64,000 nt of DNA from Nostoc sp. 'Lobaria pulmonaria (5183) cyanobiont' (GTDB lineage Bacteria > Cyanobacteriota > Cyanobacteriia > Cyanobacteriales > Nostocaceae): assembly GCF_002949795.1 (NCBI RefSeq), contig NZ_CP026692.1, positions 5,006,545-5,070,544 of the forward strand, in the 5' to 3' direction. Shown in pieces: positions 43,832 through 51,895 of this stretch; the stretch's first letter is position 1, and each line of letters starts with the position of its first letter. Under the pieces are notes generated by a model. The model did no database searches and was not told the origin of the DNA. It worked only from the letters and a program-made list of their open reading frames with translations. The translations under genes were made by a program, and so were the position numbers.

Positions 43832-44527
43832 ATGACTAACGAAATTCAGTCCATTTTTAACCGTATTGCTCCAGTTTATGACCAGTTGAACGATTGGTTG
43901 AGTCTGGGACAGCATCGAATCTGGAAGGAAATGGCAGTAAAATGGAGTTCAGCTAAACCAGGAGATACTGCATTAGATTTGTGTTGCGGTAGTGGTGATT
44001 TAGCTTTACGTTTAGCACGACATATAGGAGCAACAGGACAGGTATACGGTGTAGATTTTTCCCCAAACCTGCTAGAAAACGCTAAAGAACGCTCTCAAAG
44101 GCAGTATCCCCAACCTGCTATCAGCTGGGTAGAAGCTGATGTCCTCAATTTACCCTTTGACGACAACCAATTTGATGCCGCAACAATGGGCTATGGTTTA
44201 AGAAATGTTAAAGATATTCCCCGCAGTCTGCAAGAGTTATACCGGGTTTTGAAGCCGGGTGCTAAAGCCGCAATTTTAGACTTTCATCGACCAAGTAATC
44301 CTCAGCTACGTGCCTTTCAGCAGTTATATCTGGACAGTTTTGTAGTGCCAGTTGCCAGTTATTTAGGCTTAAAAGAAGAATATGCTTACATCAGTCCCAG
44401 CTTAGATCGCTTTCCTATTGGCAAAGAGCAAATAGAGTTAGCTCATCAAGTTGGTTTTGCTGTTGCCACACACTACCCCATTGCGAACGGTATGATGGGA
44501 GTGCTGGTAGTCAGCAAAAATGAGTGA
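43832..44527 (+). CDS. menG: 2-phytyl-1,4-naphthoquinone methyltransferase (UbiE/MenG family)
   Basis: A 231-residue SAM-dependent methyltransferase. Motif I is LDLCCGSGDLALRLAR, with AATMGYGLRNVKDIPRSLQE and KPGAKAAILDFHRPSNPQL as UbiE signatures. It performs the last step of phylloquinone synthesis for photosystem I. The start ATG lies inside the preceding repeat array, so no separate Shine-Dalgarno sequence is visible. The protein start MTNEIQSIFNRIAPVYDQLN is canonical, which supports that ATG. Confidence 0.93.
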   Translation: MTNEIQSIFNRIAPVYDQLNDWLSLGQHRIWKEMAVKWSSAKPGDTALDLCCGSGDLALRLARHIGATGQVYGVDFSPNLLENAKERSQRQYPQPAISWVEADVLNLPFDDNQFDAATMGYGLRNVKDIPRSLQELYRVLKPGAKAAILDFHRPSNPQLRAFQQLYLDSFVVPVASYLGLKEEYAYISPSLDRFPIGKEQIELAHQVGFAVATHYPIANGMMGVLVVSKNE

Positions 44528-44641
44528 GGAGTTAGGAGTTATAAGTTAGAAATTCTGAATTATCAGTACTGATAAGTTCTCGTTTAAAATTTATCATTCT
44601 TAACTCCTCACTCTAAACTCCTAACTTTTTTAATTCTTCCC

Positions 44642-45877
44642 TTGGACTGGTCTCATCTTTGGCTTTATGTGTCTCCCCCGGTACTGGGTGGAATTATTGG
44701 CTATTTCACAAATGATATAGCTATCAAAATGTTGTTCCGTCCTTACCGAGCAATTTATATCGCTGGACGAAGAGTACCCTTCACCCCTGGATTGATCCCC
44801 CGCAATCAAGAACGTCTGGCTAAGAACATTTCTAATACAATCATGGGGTCACTATTGACACCACAAGAATTGCAAAATCTGGCGCGGCGTTTGTTGCAAA
44901 CAGAACGCGTGCAATCAGCAATTCTCTGGTTGTTGCGGTTGGCAATTGAACAAATAAAAGCAGATAAAAACGAGAAAAGTGCCAAAATTGTAGCGGGAAT
45001 TTTGCGGGATTTACTAGGTGAGTCCTTGCCACGATTGCTTAAGGTTTTAGCACGGCGTGAAGATTTTTTGGAAGTGCAGATCAATCAAATTTTTGACCAG
45101 ATATTGCTGGAATTTCAACTGAGTGAAGAACAAGCTACGCGGCTTGCTGATTGGTTGTTGCAAGTCGTTTTACCGCCGGATCTTCTCCGCCAAACGATAG
45201 TTGATTTTTTGACCGATCGCACCATTCAAATTATCGATGAAGGTTTCCGCGAAAAAACCAGTGGGACTTATTGGGTAGTAGCAAATTTGTTTGGCTTACG
45301 TAATACTCTTACACGCCTACGAACTTTTTGTCTGGATGAAAAAGAGGCTGCTAATACTCGCTTGCAGGAATTGACTCAAGATTTGCAGATCCGCGATCGC
45401 ATTCGGAAATTACTGCAAAATTTATCATTACAAAACTTGCCAATAGGGACAGTGCGTCAACTACGAAAAACCACCCGCGAAAGTGTCCGCCATTACCTGC
45501 AAAATAGTGGCAGCGATTTTTTACAAGGATTAACTGATTCTGTTGATTGGCAAAATATTGCTGTAGTGCTGCTGAATCGTCTTAGTACTTCACCCGTTGT
45601 AAGTACTTCTTTAGAAGTCATGAGTCAAGAGTTGGCTCTAATTTTAGAGAAGTATTTGGAAAAAGATTTAGAAGCAATTGTGGCACAGGCTATTCCGATT
45701 TTGTCGATAGATGAAGTGATAGTTGACCGTGTAAAATCAACTTCAGCGGCTGATTTAGAAGCTGCCATTGAGGGAATTGTGAAAAATGAATTGCAGGCGA
45801 TTGTGACTTTAGGTGGTGTTTTGGGTTTTGTTATCGGGTTATTGCAGACGGTATTTTTAATATTAAGTCAATATTAA
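44642..45877 (+). CDS. DUF445 family membrane-associated protein
   Basis: A 411-residue protein. The N-terminus has a hydrophobic segment and the DUF445 signature GGIIGYFTNDIAIKMLFRPY, then FTPGLIPRNQERLAKNIS. The middle is helical and amphipathic. The C-terminus ends with a membrane helix (GGVLGFVIGLLQTVFLIL). The start is probably TTG at 44642, because no ATG or GTG precedes the conserved part within a few codons and the frame starts there. The function of DUF445 proteins is not established. Confidence 0.88.
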   Translation: MDWSHLWLYVSPPVLGGIIGYFTNDIAIKMLFRPYRAIYIAGRRVPFTPGLIPRNQERLAKNISNTIMGSLLTPQELQNLARRLLQTERVQSAILWLLRLAIEQIKADKNEKSAKIVAGILRDLLGESLPRLLKVLARREDFLEVQINQIFDQILLEFQLSEEQATRLADWLLQVVLPPDLLRQTIVDFLTDRTIQIIDEGFREKTSGTYWVVANLFGLRNTLTRLRTFCLDEKEAANTRLQELTQDLQIRDRIRKLLQNLSLQNLPIGTVRQLRKTTRESVRHYLQNSGSDFLQGLTDSVDWQNIAVVLLNRLSTSPVVSTSLEVMSQELALILEKYLEKDLEAIVAQAIPILSIDEVIVDRVKSTSAADLEAAIEGIVKNELQAIVTLGGVLGFVIGLLQTVFLILSQY

Positions 45878-45909
45878 TTTTTTGTTTGTAACTGTAAATT
45901 TTTGTCAAA

Positions 45910-46296
45910 TTATAGTTGCAATTTGTCCACATTATGGAATGAGGAGAATTGAGCGATCGCTTTTCCGTGAAATGCTGGATACATTAAGCGACGAGTTAGG
46001 CGATGTTCTTCCCCGTCTTGTAATAAAATATTGTTGCCAAATGTTGATTCTAGGAAATACCAACCGATCCGCGACGACATATTTTCAGCTTGTTCTACCA
46101 GCACTAGCCGATTAGCGTCAGGGCCAATTAAATAAGCACGTTTGTATCCCATGACGCTCGTCTTAAAAACTGAACCATGCTGCTCGAATCTTCGCCATAG
46201 ATACAGTTCTAAATCCCTAAATATTTCTAAAGTCTCCCCCAAGATGGGCAAGCCATAACTACCAGGCATTTCCTCGGCTGATTTTAGCTGCCGCAT
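45910..46296 (-). pseudogene. Truncated cytochrome P450 (N-terminal fragment)
   Basis: 128 residues matching the start of a cyanobacterial P450 of the CYP120 type: MPGSYGLPILGETLEIFRDL, VFKTSVMGYKRAYLIGPDAN, and ILLQDGEEHRLTRRLMYPAF, the C-helix region with its heme-propionate Arg. It stops after FHGKAIAQF in a non-homologous tail (SSFHNVDKLQL). The I-helix, ExxR and heme-ligand Cys regions are all missing. It is a broken gene; the function would have been mono-oxygenation of a lipophilic substrate. Confidence 0.8.
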
Positions 46297-46360
46297 ATTT
46301 GAGTACCTCCAGCAGTAATTAGCTACAGTTTAATTGTAAGTTAGGCTTTACAAATCCAAA

Positions 46361-46964
46361 TTACCAATTCTGGTAGAGTTTTTCTGCGTAGAACATAATC
46401 TCTTCATTTGGTAATCTAATTTTTGGTTTTTGTCGAGGATACAAACTTTCTACAGCACTTGTATCTTGCTCAATAATTGTAGCTGCTGCTTGTAAAACTG
46501 AATTCTTAAACAGGAATTTCATCAAAGGATTGACGAATTTGACATACATTAAAATAAACGTCTTAGTTATTTTTTCCGTTTCTGGGTAGAGAATATGAAT
46601 TTGAGCAATATCACCAATAGCGGTTTTAGCCAACAAAGCTGTCGTTGAAGGAAAAGCGTATTCGAGTGTGTTAGCTAGCGTTTTAGGGAATATTCCCAAA
46701 ATAGGATTTTTGATAATTTCTCCTAGCGTGTTGTTGGCTCTAGTCAGTTCTTGTTTGACTGTGGCATAGTATCCTTTTTCTTCAAAAGAGCTTACATTAC
46801 AAGATGTAATTTTAAATAGTTCTTTATGAGTACCATTTTGGTGGTTATAGTCATAGTTAACCATCAGGTTAACCAAAAATTCACCTTGAATACTCTTGTC
46901 CCCAGTTACTCAATGAACTCGTATTCATCATATCTGATGGTAAAGAATTAGCCATAAGTGCCAT
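46361..46964 (-). pseudogene. Decayed Rieske-type oxygenase (C-terminal part)
   Basis: Reading from 46964, one frame gives MALMANSLPSDMMNTSSLSN and soon stops. After a shift, the second frame runs on as 171 residues ending with AAATIIEQDTSAVESLYPRQ, RLPNEEIMFYAEKLYQNW. That C-terminus (I-x-x-QD-x-x-AVE, then RLPNEE, then a final W) resembles the end of membrane-type Rieske ring-hydroxylating oxygenases. The Rieske CxH/CxxH centre and the mononuclear iron site are absent. It is probably a gene with an internal deletion. The family call is from pattern memory. Confidence 0.55.
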
Positions 46965-47020
46965 TTGGCTTTTATATAGAAAAAATTGTTCCAGCCAAAC
47001 TGACACTTGCGAGATTTGAA

Positions 47021-49309
47021 TTATATTACACTTAATAAAACTCTGATTAACCACAAAATTACTACATCGTAGATTAAAATTATGGCTAACTTTATCACAG
47101 AAAAGTTATAAAATATAAATAGAAAATTGACTATTATAATGCCTATACAAATCAAACGATTAGCAAAAGGTGAAATCCTTGAGAAAAATTGAAATTTAGA
47201 TATTTCTGCTTCAGATTTCAGCCCTTCGGGTTTAGAAATGATGCCTGTAAAAATATACTGAATAATATTGGTATGATTACTCTCCTCTACAGGTTTTCCA
47301 TGATCTCCATTAAAATAATATAATTCTTGCAATCGTTGATCTCCCATCAAAAAACCATCAAATCCTCCAGTTCCAATATCTACCATTCCTACTCCTCGTA
47401 AACCACTACACAGAATTCCAACTGGCCAATCAAAAGAGCTACGGGCATTGCATAGCTTCTCTACCTGTTTCTTGTCAAATATCTGTTTCCAGGGATATTC
47501 TCGTGGTAAAACACTACCAGCTAAGTAAACTCGTTTGAACTTCATTCCAGGTAATCTCTTTAAACTTTCCCCTAAAATATAGGTACCATTACTATGTCCA
47601 ATGAAATGGAAATTAGTGCTGGGATACTTAGCAAAATAGTAGCTATATTCATCTTGAAACCAGTCAATATTAATTTTACGAAGACCAGGAAAAACAAAGT
47701 TAAACGCTGAAAAGTAACCGTAGGAAGAGGTGATAACTTCTGTATCTGGATCTTCTTGAAGTATTTTATCTCTTACTTGGTCAACCCAGCCACTGTTGCT
47801 AGCTCGAATTCCATGAAGAATAAACACCACATTATTTTTAACAATTGATGATTTTAAATTTTGATTTTCATCTAAGAATCTTTCGCTAAGAATTGCTTGC
47901 TTAATTAGCTTATATCTTTCTTGCCTATCTTCAGCTTGATCAATGAGGTGAATATTCGTGTGTTCGGCATCAGAAACATCTATATGAAAAGCATCAGGTA
48001 ACTGCTCTAAATCAACACTGTCATCACGAGTTATCTTTCCATCTTTTGTCCCCAGGAGTTGAACTACAGTTATTGGATAATAAGGTTTTGAGAAATGTCG
48101 AATCCAGTCAATTCTTAAATTGGTGATAAATGCAGAACCTCTAACAAAGTCTTGTAATGGCATCAATCTCCGTAAGGAAAAAGATGTAGCTTTCTCGAAG
48201 GCCATTGCCATTTTCCAAGTTAAAGATTGAGTAGGATTCAAACCGCGATTGAGTGAAGAGAAAAGAACAAATCGCCTAACGTATTCATACCAAGGACTTC
48301 GATTATAATCGGAGTACATACCAGATGCTAATAGGTAAGTCTGCCGAATGAGAACACCACCTAAGCTATGCCCGATAAGGATAACTTCGTCAAAAGGGCC
48401 TTTATCTTGCCATTTTGCGTCTATTTTGCCTTTTAGCTGTCCGCATAAGCTGATGCCTCTCTGAAAACTCCAATCATTAAGATTATGCTTATCCCAAAGC
48501 AGCCATTCACTTTCAGTTAAAATAGTTTCTTTTTTAAGTTCTTCAACTAATGGCTTCCAAGTTTGAGCATCTTGATTTTCAGAAGGAACAACAACAATGA
48601 GCCGTTTTAAGGAAGTTGAGCTAACAGAAGTAGTTCTAGTATCATATTGACTGGGTGTTGTCGTTCTGCCTGTCCCTCCCCAAGCAAGTCCTACAGGCTG
48701 TTCCTCAAAACTTGCTTTGATTCCTAATTGATTTTCTATGTATTCAGTCAGTAACCTAGCATTTTCATCTTCCGAACTGTAAGTGATAACAAAAGCTGGC
48801 TGTACCGCTTGTATTAGTGAGACTGCTTCGTTAAAATTAGCACTATTAGAGTCAAGATTATCAGATTTTATATCTACAACCAAAACATCTACTTTAGGGT
48901 AAGAAAGCTCTAATAAATTCGGAGACCAAGAAAAATCCGATGAATACATTACATTAATGCCATTTTCAGTACGAACTAGTGGCATTACTGAACCGAGCCG
49001 ATAACCCGATGGAAAGAAACATATTTGAGTCTTGTCTATTGTGTGCCAGATTCCATCTGTTGGAAGAACTTCAAATTGTCCACGTCTAAATTTTATATCT
49101 GGAGATTTTGCTAATAATTCTTCATAAGTTTCTTGACTTAAGACAATCTTTTTTTGCTGTCCTTTACTGGTACTGAAATCATTCAGGCGATTGATATTAG
49201 TCTGTATCCGAATATAACGCTCTGGAGCAAATCCATCACAAGTCACAGTCTGACCAATAAGAATACATCCATCTTTGCGAACAGTAGCTGCACCTTGAAC
49301 ATTATTCAT
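47021..49309 (-). CDS. Fusion protein: metal-ligand-less MBL-like domain, two alpha/beta-hydrolases, two TM helices
   Basis: A 762-residue protein. Residues 1-215 resemble MBL-fold nuclease-like proteins whose motif reads THxHxDHxxDFxTSKG; here the segment is TNINRLNDFSTSKG (37-50), so the His/Asp metal ligands are gone. A later FPSGYRLGSVMPLV (99-112) has Tyr where family members have His; SSDFSW is at 123-128. The first hydrolase domain (about 233-470) has GHSLGG (S315) with D423 and H450 as possible triad partners. The second (about 490-690) has FILHGIR, GHSNG (S573) and H679. Two C-terminal helices (718-760) suggest membrane attachment. Its start overlaps the upstream ParB-HTH gene by eight bases. 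Confidence 0.85.
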   Translation of the reverse strand: MNNVQGAATVRKDGCILIGQTVTCDGFAPERYIRIQTNINRLNDFSTSKGQQKKIVLSQETYEELLAKSPDIKFRRGQFEVLPTDGIWHTIDKTQICFFPSGYRLGSVMPLVRTENGINVMYSSDFSWSPNLLELSYPKVDVLVVDIKSDNLDSNSANFNEAVSLIQAVQPAFVITYSSEDENARLLTEYIENQLGIKASFEEQPVGLAWGGTGRTTTPSQYDTRTTSVSSTSLKRLIVVVPSENQDAQTWKPLVEELKKETILTESEWLLWDKHNLNDWSFQRGISLCGQLKGKIDAKWQDKGPFDEVILIGHSLGGVLIRQTYLLASGMYSDYNRSPWYEYVRRFVLFSSLNRGLNPTQSLTWKMAMAFEKATSFSLRRLMPLQDFVRGSAFITNLRIDWIRHFSKPYYPITVVQLLGTKDGKITRDDSVDLEQLPDAFHIDVSDAEHTNIHLIDQAEDRQERYKLIKQAILSERFLDENQNLKSSIVKNNVVFILHGIRASNSGWVDQVRDKILQEDPDTEVITSSYGYFSAFNFVFPGLRKINIDWFQDEYSYYFAKYPSTNFHFIGHSNGTYILGESLKRLPGMKFKRVYLAGSVLPREYPWKQIFDKKQVEKLCNARSSFDWPVGILCSGLRGVGMVDIGTGGFDGFLMGDQRLQELYYFNGDHGKPVEESNHTNIIQYIFTGIISKPEGLKSEAEISKFQFFSRISPFANRLICIGIIIVNFLFIFYNFSVIKLAIILIYDVVILWLIRVLLSVI

Positions 49310-50015
49310 TGTTGCTCCTTTTTCTCAGTAAATTGGCGACAAAAGCTTCAACATTCTGAGGTGTAAGATGGGGAGCAACTTTAGGATTTTTAATAGCTGA
49401 TTCGGTTAATGTAAAGCTAAAACGCCCATTTTTGATAGCAGCAGAAAGAACGTTTTCCTCATGTACTAGTTCAGATAACATAGCTTGAAGCTCAAAACTA
49501 TACTGTTCTTCCCGTTGACTTCCATTATTTAGAGTTGGAAGTTTGCCCAAGAAAACATAATGGTGAATAACCTTGGGTCGAGTCGAGTCAATTGTTTCTA
49601 TGCAGTCAGTTAAGCTTCCTCCCCCCCGCAGGTTGCATTGAAGAATCGCACGAACTTCTTCTTTGCTCCTCTGATTCTCAAGCGCATCTTTAGCCAAAAG
49701 GTTAATATTTTCAGACTCTTTAACCCTCGAAATTTCAGATGCTACGGAAAAAGACAGATAACCTGGTGATGTTCCCCAATTGACAAGAGGTTGTATTTCA
49801 GGTGGGAGCGATAATAGCAAAAGGAACCTACGCAAAATAGAGGAGTCTTTTAATTCAAGTTCTTGGGCGATTTGATTGAGGGAAATTCCCTGAATTTGAT
49901 ACAAGCGATTTAATAATTGAGCAACTTGTATCGGAGAGAGCCTACGATTTTTCTTATGCGTTCCAATAGAGAGAATTAAATCTCGCCGTTCCCCAGACGA
50001 AAGTGAGTCTAACAT
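49302..50015 (-). CDS. ParB-HTH-like protein lacking the ParB N-terminal domain
   Basis: A 237-residue protein. Residues 25-75 read as a KorB/ParB-type helix-turn-helix (SPIQVAQLLNRLYQIQGISL, NQIAQELELKDSSILRRFLL), followed by YLSFSVASEISRVKESENIN, like the region after the HTH in ParB. The N-terminal CTP-binding domain is missing. The C-terminal 100 residues (HHYVFLGKLPTLNNGSQRE onward) have no family I recognise. It begins 12 bases after the upstream ParB gene and overlaps the downstream fusion gene by eight bases, so all three are one operon. Confidence 0.8.
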   Translation of the reverse strand: MLDSLSSGERRDLILSIGTHKKNRRLSPIQVAQLLNRLYQIQGISLNQIAQELELKDSSILRRFLLLLSLPPEIQPLVNWGTSPGYLSFSVASEISRVKESENINLLAKDALENQRSKEEVRAILQCNLRGGGSLTDCIETIDSTRPKVIHHYVFLGKLPTLNNGSQREEQYSFELQAMLSELVHEENVLSAAIKNGRFSFTLTESAIKNPKVAPHLTPQNVEAFVANLLRKRSNNE

Positions 50016-50027
50016 AAGTTTTTTAAC

Positions 50028-50846
50028 TTAGAGATAACCCCGTTCAGAAAGCGCTGCTTCAAGGAGAGTTATAACCGCATTATTTTGGTCAATCTCCTCA
50101 TCTTGTGTAAATTGATTTAAAGCATCATATAGTTTGTCACCAACTACTACTCTGAGATTCATTTGCTGCTGCCGCCTACTCCTTTGTATAACTTCTTTTG
50201 GAGGAACGCTTGGCTCTTGAATCGCAACTTTTTCAATTTGTCGTTGTTGAAGACCACTCATTTTTTGCATTTCTTCGGCATAAATAATAGCAGCTTCCTT
50301 GTTAACTTCTTTACTAGAAGAGTCTGTTGCTGCTTTTTGCGCCCGAAGTGCGACATCAAGTTTTAAACCGCTTTCAACTTTTTCTTTTAATGGTTCAATC
50401 AGTTGCTCATACTTAACATACTGACTTACCTTATAATAGGGAAGTCCTAATGTGTCTGAAATCTTTTTAATAGACCCATATTTTCTGTATAACTCTGTGC
50501 AAGCATCAATGTAGTCTTTGGTTGACAAATTTTGTCGAACCATATTCTCAGTTAGAGAAATCGCTTTTGCAATTTCTGGTTCTACTGGTTCAGCAAGGAT
50601 TGTGGCACGTATAGTTTCATGTCCTAAATACTGATGTGCTAGAAAACGCCTCTGACCTGTGACTACTTCATATCGTTCTTCCGCTTTTGGAGAAACAACA
50701 ATTGGCTCAAGGAGTCCTATTTTTTCAATACTGGCTGCTAATTCTTGAATACCTTGGTCAATATCGCTGGTACGAACTTGAGATAGTCCGATGTCAATTT
50801 GGTCAAGTGGAATTTCTTTAACGACACTATTCTCAGTAATTGTCAT
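50028..50846 (-). CDS. ParB family protein
   Basis: A 272-residue ParB/Noc-type protein. The N-terminal CTP-binding domain has EIPLDQIDIGLSQVR, AASIEKIGLLEPIVV, VTGQRRFLAHQYLG (the C-motif, GQRR in place of GERR) and TENMVRQNLSTKDYIDACTE. An HTH follows (YGSIKKISDTLGLPYYKVSQ). The C-terminal region (MNLRVVVGDKLYDALNQFTQ) may be a ribbon-helix-helix or dimerisation element. There is no ParA partner, and chromosome partition seems unlikely. It is the first gene of the three-gene operon. Confidence 0.9.
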   Translation of the reverse strand: MTITENSVVKEIPLDQIDIGLSQVRTSDIDQGIQELAASIEKIGLLEPIVVSPKAEERYEVVTGQRRFLAHQYLGHETIRATILAEPVEPEIAKAISLTENMVRQNLSTKDYIDACTELYRKYGSIKKISDTLGLPYYKVSQYVKYEQLIEPLKEKVESGLKLDVALRAQKAATDSSSKEVNKEAAIIYAEEMQKMSGLQQRQIEKVAIQEPSVPPKEVIQRSRRQQQMNLRVVVGDKLYDALNQFTQDEEIDQNNAVITLLEAALSERGYL

Positions 50847-51148
50847 CTATACCTCATCATTAACCGTTTTATATTTAAATAACCTGATATCGGGATAAGC
50901 TGAAACCCTCATTACACTGTTGCTTGATTCTGGGATCTGTCAACGTGCTTGCACCGTTTCAGCCAGTTAACATTGAATAAACCTCCTGAACCCGAACTGA
51001 CGTTAAATAATTGAATTAAAAACTTGTACTTTTTTAATTCTGATGTTGGTTATCAGCAGGTAAGCGTAGGCGTAGACCGTCGTAGACATCGCACCCATAA
51101 TCGCCTCAACTGGGTGCTTGTATCATCCCGCTATAAGCTCTCTTATTT
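50847..51148. other. Intergenic stretch between the ParB operon and the TA pair
   Basis: 302 bases. It must hold the promoter of the ParB operon (minus strand). It also contains the dispersed repeat at 51064-51092. No terminator or small ORF could be supported. Confidence 0.4.
51064..51092 (+). repeat. Dispersed GCGTAG...CATCGC repeat, copy 2
   Basis: GCGTAGGCGTAGACCG followed by TCGTAGACATCGC, related to the copy at 26864-26886 with a short internal duplication of GCGTAG. Confidence 0.7.
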
Positions 51149-51367
51149 CTATGCCGTCAGAGCATCAAGTTTAGCCAGTATTCTTAAACCTTCTTCTGGA
51201 TTCCCAGTTACAGCCATTGCTTTAAATCTGGTATTGGCATCAAATTCTGCTAAAGCTATGGTGGAAAGTTCTTCAATCAGCTTATTTACACTTATGCCTT
51301 TAGCTTGAGCAAGTTCTTTTAATCTGTTGTGTTTTTCGTCTGGTAAACGAATAGTTAAAGTCGCCAT
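51149..51367 (-). CDS. RHH-like antitoxin
   Basis: A 72-residue protein. The N-terminal MATLTIRLPDEKHNRLKELA then QAKGISVNKLIEE is a ribbon-helix-helix fold, which binds DNA as a dimer. The C-terminal NPEEGLRILAKLDAL would bind the toxin. It is the second gene of a pair with the PIN protein, starting 6 bases after the toxin stop. It probably neutralises the PIN nuclease and represses the operon. Confidence 0.88.
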   Translation of the reverse strand: MATLTIRLPDEKHNRLKELAQAKGISVNKLIEELSTIALAEFDANTRFKAMAVTGNPEEGLRILAKLDALTA

Positions 51368-51373
51368 TTTTGT

Positions 51374-51796
51374 TTAACTCCTAATAATTTCTTCGGGTTT
51401 TAAGATTGATAAGTTAGGAAATAACAATTCAGCATTTTGGAAATCTTTAATATTATGAGTGGCAATAATTTGAGCATTACCAGCAACCGCTAATTCAATT
51501 AAGTGGTTGTCAGCTTCATCTTTTAAATTAGGCCGCCATAAGTAGTAAATATAAATCCATTGACTTACGCTCATAAATGATGCGAGTAAAGCAGAAATTT
51601 CTACACTTGTTAAAGGGCATTTGGCGATAATTTCTTCTCGCCCAATAACTGACTCATACTCAGTAAATAAAGCGTTTCCCATCAAAGGCTGATATTCGCC
51701 TTTCAAGCAGCGTCGAATGAGTTCTCTACTCGAACCCTTAGAGCTAATAAGCGCACTAATAAAAACGCTGGTATCAACTACAATTTTAATCGCCAT
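51374..51796 (-). CDS. PIN-domain toxin (COG1569 type)
   Basis: A 140-residue PIN-domain ribonuclease: IVVDTSVFISALISSKGSS (the first metal Asp), RELIRRCLKGEYQPL, LKDEADNHLIELAVAGNAQI (acidic DEADN) and IIATHNIKDFQ. The acidic residues for metal binding are all present. PIN toxins of this kind cut RNA. The toxin precedes its antitoxin, the reverse of the usual VapBC order. It starts at ATG 51796. Confidence 0.9.
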   Translation of the reverse strand: MAIKIVVDTSVFISALISSKGSSRELIRRCLKGEYQPLMGNALFTEYESVIGREEIIAKCPLTSVEISALLASFMSVSQWIYIYYLWRPNLKDEADNHLIELAVAGNAQIIATHNIKDFQNAELLFPNLSILKPEEIIRS

Positions 51797-51871
51797 GTTT
51801 ACATGGTAGCATATATGCTATCACTACTGCCCCAGTCAAAAAAACCTCTTAACAAGATTATCAACAGATAT

Positions 51872-51894
51872 GCGTAGCCCGTCTTAGACATCAC
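51872..51894 (+). repeat. Dispersed GCGTAG...CATCAC repeat, copy 3
   Basis: A 23-base copy with GCGTAGCCCG and TAGACATCAC, ending two bases before the stop codon of the HD phosphohydrolase gene. Confidence 0.65.
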
Positions 51895-51895
51895 A

